Shown here in pieces: positions 59,937 to 64,000 of a stretch of 64,000 nt of DNA. The position numbers and the translations under genes were made by a program. The first letter of the stretch is position 1. Each line of letters begins with the position of its first letter. The DNA comes from Blastocladiella emersonii ATCC 22665 (Eukaryota; Blastocladiomycota; Blastocladiomycetes; Blastocladiales; Blastocladiaceae): contig JANHCV010000011.1 of the NCBI GenBank assembly GCA_025594325.1, positions 930,001 through 994,000 on the forward strand, given 5' to 3'. Below the pieces are notes generated by a model. That model searched no databases. It had not been told where the DNA came from and was given only the letters and a program-made list of their open reading frames with translations.

Positions 59937-61049
59937 ATGTATGCCCACAAAGAACCTTTGACTGCTGAACAGACCGAGTACCTGAAAGACTTGTACTACA
60001 AACGCGGCCATGTTGGGGTCGGGATCCACCGTCTCTTTGACATTGTTGACCGCGAGCATACAGGGAAGCACATTTACCGCGCCCAGCTCGAGCGGTGGCT
60101 CAATGACCAGTCCGTGTGGCAGCAGTACAAGCGCGCACCTCAGAAGCGCCGAGACATTCAAAGCATCAACTCAACAAGTCCTGGCCGCAACTTTCAGCTC
60201 GACCTCATTGACATGGGCGAAAACGGTACGTACAAGGGCTTCCGTTACATTCTCACGTGTGTCGACCTGGCGAGCCGCCGCGTCTACCTCCAACCCATCA
60301 AGACCAAGGACAAGACGCAGGAAGCATGGTCCAGCGTGGTTGCCAAGCACAGCCTTACACCTGCCACGATCCAGACAGACAATGGGACTGAGTTCTTTGG
60401 CATAGAGGCCGGGACCGAGGCCAAGCACATCAAGGGCAAGGCAGGAGTGCCATACGGTCAAGGTGTTGTTGAACGCATGAACGGGACCATCTGCCGGATG
60501 CTCACACCGTGGCTGTCCATCCCGGGCAACAACGACTGGCCCAAGCACCTCAAGACCATTGAATCTGTGATCAACAGCAGCAAGTCGAGGGCCACAAGCA
60601 AGGCACCCAACGCGTTCCATGACATGCCCTGCGAAACGGCCAAGCAAGAGCTCAAGGAGATCCAAGCTGCCAAGGGCAAGCCCGAGGGCGACCCTCTGAG
60701 CGCGTTGTTGAAGGTAGGGACCCAGGTCCGAGTCCGCGAGCCGTACAAGACTGCCATGGAGGCCAAGGGGAAGCCGGTCTGGTTGACAACTGTGAGCCAG
60801 GTCCAGGTTGTGCGCAAGGGGTCGGGCGTAAGCAATCCGAGCTACAAGGTCCAAGGCCTCAAGGGCTTCTACCCTCGAAGCGACGTCCAGCCAGTCACAG
60901 CGACCCAGGACCCGCCAACAAGGCAGCGTGTAGGTCCAGGTCTTCCAAGGCTCCCTGTTGCGCGCACCCCAGTCACGCCAAGGGAGCCCTCGACCCGGGT
61001 CAGGCGCGTCCCAGTCCGAGTCCAAGAAAAGTGGGACCGCGGGCTTTAG
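59937..61049 (+). CDS. Polinton-type DDE (rve) integrase
   Basis: A single exon encodes 370 residues. The N-terminal region (LERWLNDQSVWQQYKRAPQK) resembles Polinton/Maverick and virophage integrases. The core follows with FQLDLIDMG (first Asp about residue 89), YKGFRYILTCVDLASRR, IQTDNGTEF (Asp 148) and GQGVVERMNGT (Glu 179). The second Asp and the Glu are 30 residues apart, slightly shorter than the D35E spacing of retroviruses. The C-terminal SH3/chromo-like stretch (VRVREPYKTAMEAKG, SYKVQGLKGFYPRSD) also fits Polinton integrases. No stop or frameshift is seen, so this protein may still be intact. Its stop codon overlaps the stop of the convergent fibre gene. Confidence 0.88.
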   Translation: MYAHKEPLTAEQTEYLKDLYYKRGHVGVGIHRLFDIVDREHTGKHIYRAQLERWLNDQSVWQQYKRAPQKRRDIQSINSTSPGRNFQLDLIDMGENGTYKGFRYILTCVDLASRRVYLQPIKTKDKTQEAWSSVVAKHSLTPATIQTDNGTEFFGIEAGTEAKHIKGKAGVPYGQGVVERMNGTICRMLTPWLSIPGNNDWPKHLKTIESVINSSKSRATSKAPNAFHDMPCETAKQELKEIQAAKGKPEGDPLSALLKVGTQVRVREPYKTAMEAKGKPVWLTTVSQVQVVRKGSGVSNPSYKVQGLKGFYPRSDVQPVTATQDPPTRQRVGPGLPRLPVARTPVTPREPSTRVRRVPVRVQEKWDRGL

Positions 61050-62989
61050 AGCAGGGTCCAGTGGCTTTGAATGATGACCTGGCAGTCGTTGGCAACTGCG
61101 ACTGACGGGATCCAGATGAAAGAGTAGCTCTTGGCCGCGTCAAGGTACTCAATGCTCGAGAACTGAAGGAACTGGATGTTGCCTTCAGCGCGGCACCCAG
61201 TGACAAGCGACACTGCAATCATGTCCGTCATATTGTACAGCGCAAAGTTCACAGTGTGGGCTCCAGGGAGCGCGCCGTTTGCGTAGTAGCCCTTTGCATG
61301 GACAAGGTAGTAGCCACTGACAGGGGGTTTGATGCATCCATTGATCACAGACGTGAACGCGCCCGCCGTGGACTGGAACGCAAAGGTGGCCGGGCCCGTT
61401 GATGCTGTGCCGCCAATGATCTTGCCGCCCGTGGTCACTCCGTTTGTAGAGCGGTGCTTGGCCTGAGCGACGTACCGGGTCGTGCCGGACCGCGAGTCAA
61501 CGTACGCCTTGTTTGCCGCGTCGGTGCCTGCCACTGGAGCGAGGTCAAGGGTGAGCTGCCCTGTGAAGCGACCAGTGCCATTGACGCGGAGCCTTTCTGT
61601 GCCAAGCATCGCTGAGCCCACAACCACATTGCCGCCACCTGCCACAAGGGAGACCCCGCCCGTGGTTGCAGACGCAATCTCAATGTTACCCGCCGCTGTG
61701 CATGCCAGGTTGCTTCGCAGTACGCCTGCCTGCTTAAAGTCGACGTACGTCAATGTATTGGCAGCCGAGTCAAAGACAAGGTTTGCGCTTGTGGCATTCC
61801 GGACCAGGACGTTGGGCACAGTCAGTTGCTTGCCAACTCCAAGACCACCAGCAATGGTGACTGCTCCAGTGCTTGATGTCAAACTGTCCGTCGTATTCGC
61901 AAAGGCAAAGGCAGCGCCAAGCCCAAGGGTGGACTGGGGGAGCGTGCCAGCGACCGAGGCTGCGCTCACCGCCGTGACCTTGGCCGAGACGTCGGGGAGT
62001 CGTGCCAGGTCAATGGTCCCTGCAAGCTTGGCCGAGTCAATGCCAGATGCCAGCTTGGCGTTGGTCAGGGTCCCGTCGGCGATGCGGGCAGGGTCGAGGA
62101 TCCCAGTGAGCTTGACCGCCGACACGTCTGTGACCTTGGCGTCCGTGACCGCGCCTGCTGCCAGGTGGGCCGTTCCAATGGACCCAACGTTGAGCTTGGC
62201 CCCATCGATGCCAGTTGCCAGCTTGGCGTTGGTCACGGCCGCGTCTGCCAGGACCAGGGAGCCGACCGTGCCCGCTGCCAGCTTGGACCTGTCGATGCCA
62301 GCTGCCACCTTGGCGTTGGATACGGCACCATCTGCCAGGGCTCCCGTCCCAATAGTCCCTGCAACGAGCTTGGACTCAGACACGGACGCGACCTTGGCAT
62401 CTGTGACTGCCAGGTCAACGAGAGCCGCCGTGCCGACCGTGCCTGCCACAAGCTTGGACCCGGACATGGACGCGACCTTGGCATCAGTCACTGAGCCGTC
62501 TGCCAGGACCGAGGTCCCGACTGTGCCTGCCACGAGCTTGGACCCAGACACGGACGCAACCTTGGCATCTGTCACTGAGCCGTCTGCCAGGACCGAGATT
62601 CCGACGGCTGGGAGGTTGGACGCACTGAGCACGCCCACGACCTTGGACGCAGACACAGTGTCCAGCTGAGCATCAACGAGCTTGCCGGTGACCTGTCCTG
62701 CTGTAATCGTGGCGACCTTGTCGGCCGTGACGCTGGCCGGGAGCAGCTGTGCCGTGCCGACTGACTTGACATAGAGCCCTGCTGCGCCCACGCCAAGGGT
62801 CTGGTCGTCGACCTTGGTCGAGACAGTGGTCCCTGAGACTGCCACGCCAGGGCCAGCAACAGGTGCGCCGACCGTGGCGTACACAGCACTGATGGCCGCG
62901 TCAACGTAGGCCTTGGACACGTCCGGGACCCCCGTGGTAGACACGGTTGGAGACGCAGTACTTGAGACGTTAAAGATATTCTTGACCAT
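61046..62989 (-). CDS. Tail-fibre-like repeat protein with C1q/TNF-like tip
   Basis: From ATG 62989 the product is 647 residues; the frame could extend to 63082, but the shorter start (MVKNIFNVSSTASP) leaves room for the divergent gene at 63010. An N-terminal SKAYVDAAIS is followed by about nine ~28-residue repeats of the type VTDAKVASVSGSKLVAGTVG. A beta-rich shaft with the phage-fibre-like DAANKAYVDSR comes next. A C-terminal jelly-roll-like domain follows (FQSTAGAFTSVINGCIKPPV, then SGYYLVHAKGYY) resembling C1q/TNF tips. This is the layout of trimeric receptor-binding fibres in phages and large DNA viruses. Attachment or glycan binding is the likely role, by inference. Confidence 0.75.
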   Translation of the reverse strand: MVKNIFNVSSTASPTVSTTGVPDVSKAYVDAAISAVYATVGAPVAGPGVAVSGTTVSTKVDDQTLGVGAAGLYVKSVGTAQLLPASVTADKVATITAGQVTGKLVDAQLDTVSASKVVGVLSASNLPAVGISVLADGSVTDAKVASVSGSKLVAGTVGTSVLADGSVTDAKVASMSGSKLVAGTVGTAALVDLAVTDAKVASVSESKLVAGTIGTGALADGAVSNAKVAAGIDRSKLAAGTVGSLVLADAAVTNAKLATGIDGAKLNVGSIGTAHLAAGAVTDAKVTDVSAVKLTGILDPARIADGTLTNAKLASGIDSAKLAGTIDLARLPDVSAKVTAVSAASVAGTLPQSTLGLGAAFAFANTTDSLTSSTGAVTIAGGLGVGKQLTVPNVLVRNATSANLVFDSAANTLTYVDFKQAGVLRSNLACTAAGNIEIASATTGGVSLVAGGGNVVVGSAMLGTERLRVNGTGRFTGQLTLDLAPVAGTDAANKAYVDSRSGTTRYVAQAKHRSTNGVTTGGKIIGGTASTGPATFAFQSTAGAFTSVINGCIKPPVSGYYLVHAKGYYANGALPGAHTVNFALYNMTDMIAVSLVTGCRAEGNIQFLQFSSIEYLDAAKSYSFIWIPSVAVANDCQVIIQSHWTLL

Positions 62990-63009
62990 GTTTAACCTTA
63001 AGCAACAGA

Positions 63010-63261
63010 ATGATTTCCAGCGACCATGACCTGAGCCTGGACGAGTGGCGGGAGCACCTCGCCGAGACCATGCCCGTGCCAAGCAGCTGGTACAGCAAGA
63101 GCGACAAGGACAAGGCCAAGTGGCTACGGAAGCGCGACCGCAAGGCCAACCGGTACACGCACGTTGACGACGAGGCAGCGCGGGCAGAGCGGGTCAAGAT
63201 CCGGATCTACAAGGCACTCAACGCCAAGCGCCAGGACCAGGGGGCAAATAGCACCGTCTGA
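63010..63261 (+). CDS. Small unknown basic protein, 83 residues
   Basis: The frame starts MISSDHDLSLDEWREHLAE and is strongly charged (KSDKDKAKWLRKRDRKANRY). Its start is 20 bp from the divergent fibre gene's start, so both share a promoter. The charge suggests nucleic-acid or virion association, but no family is recognised. Confidence 0.55.
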   Translation: MISSDHDLSLDEWREHLAETMPVPSSWYSKSDKDKAKWLRKRDRKANRYTHVDDEAARAERVKIRIYKALNAKRQDQGANSTV

Positions 63262-63338
63262 GGGACAAAAGGCACCTGCCACGGGGAAAAAGGTACCGAC
63301 AGGGGGACGTTTTATTTTCGGTCCATACAGTAACCATC

Positions 63339-64000
63339 ATGGGCCGAAGAACAGTACCAGAACTACTTGCAAGAGTGACCAAGGCAACCAACGGCCGCAT
63401 CACGGCTGAGCGCCTTGCAGGGCAGAAGATCAAGGCGACCATTGATGGCCGCGAGTACACGTTCCCCAATGCCAAAGAGCTCCTCGACGTCTGGGTGCCT
63501 TACATCCTTGCCTTTGACTACAAGGTGACGCCCGAGAGCTATGCCAACGACTTTGGCCGCAAACGAGGCGACTCGCTGTTCTACCTCAAGCACCAGGACG
63601 GCGTCACTGGGTACGAGGTCAAGGACCTCCAGGAGCACGTCCAAGACACGCTTAAAGCGTGGGAAGAGCACCAGGCAACGGGCAAGGTCACTCGAGTCCC
63701 AGTTGCTCCACCAGCGGCAAGCCCCAGACCAGAGGCCCCCGAGTTGGCCACGGACAGCAACAGGGGCAGCAGCGAAGAGGAGCGCGACGAGCTGGCAGAA
63801 GAGATCTCGCGAGCCCTGGACGTCATTGACGAGGACGCTGTACCGGACCACTTGCTCCCCGTGCCCGTCCGGCCAGTCATGCCCGAGCAGTACCCGGTCA
63901 AGGCCGGCGACTATGTTGGTCAAGACATTGACAAGTACGGCGCCATGATCCCCGGCCAGTACCTGATCCAGAATGACAATGACGGCGGCAACGACCCGCC
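63339..64000 (+). CDS. Unknown element protein, partial (N-terminal ~220 residues)
   Basis: The frame opens at ATG 63339 (MGRRTVPELLARVTKATNGR) and is open to the window edge. A folded-looking N-terminal ~115 residues (IDGREYTFPNAKELLDVWVP; DSLFYLKHQDGVTGYEV) is followed by a Pro/Glu/Asp-rich linker (EEERDELAEEISRALDVIDE) and a segment with YPVKAGDYVGQDIDKYGAMI. I recognise no family. Its place in the plus-strand module, and a start context (CAGTAACCATCATGG) resembling that of 58772 (CAGTAAACCATGG), support it as an element gene. Confidence 0.65.
   Translation, partial: MGRRTVPELLARVTKATNGRITAERLAGQKIKATIDGREYTFPNAKELLDVWVPYILAFDYKVTPESYANDFGRKRGDSLFYLKHQDGVTGYEVKDLQEHVQDTLKAWEEHQATGKVTRVPVAPPAASPRPEAPELATDSNRGSSEEERDELAEEISRALDVIDEDAVPDHLLPVPVRPVMPEQYPVKAGDYVGQDIDKYGAMIPGQYLIQNDNDGGNDP

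Larger units (their letters stand above)
54342..64000. mobile_element. Polinton/virus-like integrated element (left part, runs off the window)
   Basis: The block holds a viral-type primase-helicase, iterated origin-like repeats, a tyrosine-recombinase-like protein, a Polinton-type DDE integrase, a tail-fibre-like protein and two unknown ORFs. None has introns, strands alternate in modules and genes are tightly packed, including overlapping stop codons at 61046-61049. GC is visibly lower than in host genes. No capsid, packaging ATPase or DNA polymerase is seen in this part; they could lie beyond 64000. The left boundary is uncertain and may include the hairpins from 53644. Confidence 0.8.

Noticed and set aside
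61046-62989. Bacteriophage contamination or assembly chimera, because of the tail-fibre-like gene
   Set aside because: The fibre gene is packed against a Polinton-type eukaryotic integrase with overlapping stops. Contamination of the whole right block cannot be fully excluded without read coverage.

Overview
This window looks like nuclear DNA of a GC-rich fungus. Host genes carry many short introns (about 50-90 bp), and several products are typical fungal proteins: an ankyrin+DIL protein, a Pex22-like peroxin, Mnd1, nuclear ATP2 with a targeting leader, an ABCC transporter and an HMT2-type sulfide:quinone oxidoreductase. Two cyclopropane-synthase-family methyltransferases, a chromovirus, a Helitron and a Polinton/virus-like block suggest an early-diverging (zoosporic) fungus. 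That placement is inference; no rRNA or mitochondrial marker is present to settle it.

Layout. 1-39 kb is dense host sequence: a partial ORF (1-335, -), a WD40 protein (+), an ABCC transporter (-), an unknown 438-aa protein (-), a Pex22-like protein (-), the Kre33/NAT10 RNA cytidine acetyltransferase (+), an 86-aa membrane protein (+), a 370-390-aa acidic/Ser-rich protein (-), an ankyrin-DIL protein (-), MND1 (-), ATP2 (+), a small basic protein (+), two divergent cyclopropane-synthase-type methyltransferases (28.9-30.5 kb - and 31.6-32.9 kb +), a decayed and an intact copy of an unrecognised nuclear-type protein (33.2-36.4 kb), and a mitochondrial SQR (+). 39.9-41.5 kb is a tRNA cluster (Gln, His and two inverted Thr genes).

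41.5-49.9 kb is a nested transposon island. A dead Ty3/gypsy chromovirus (41781-47075, 177-bp LTRs, ATTGT target duplication) sits inside the Rep/helicase reading frame of an older, broken Helitron on the minus strand. 49.9-53.1 kb is mostly non-coding, with a 26-bp tandem array.

53.6-64.0 kb, running off the right edge, is a virus-like integrated element. It has a divergent replication module: an archaeo-eukaryotic primase fused to a herpes-UL9-like (origin-binding-protein-type) helicase on the minus strand, and a tyrosine-recombinase-like protein on the plus strand. Between them are about ten 91-94-bp repeats, each with an 8-bp inverted repeat, that look like an origin with iterated binding sites. 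Both divergent genes have the same palindrome about 40 bp upstream of their start. A Polinton-type DDE integrase, a phage-tail-fibre-like protein with a C1q-like tip and two unknown ORFs follow. The primase-helicase has two in-frame stops and changed motif residues, so this copy is probably a decaying endogenous element. Most host introns (22 of 27 modelled) begin GTACG, an unusual donor preference.
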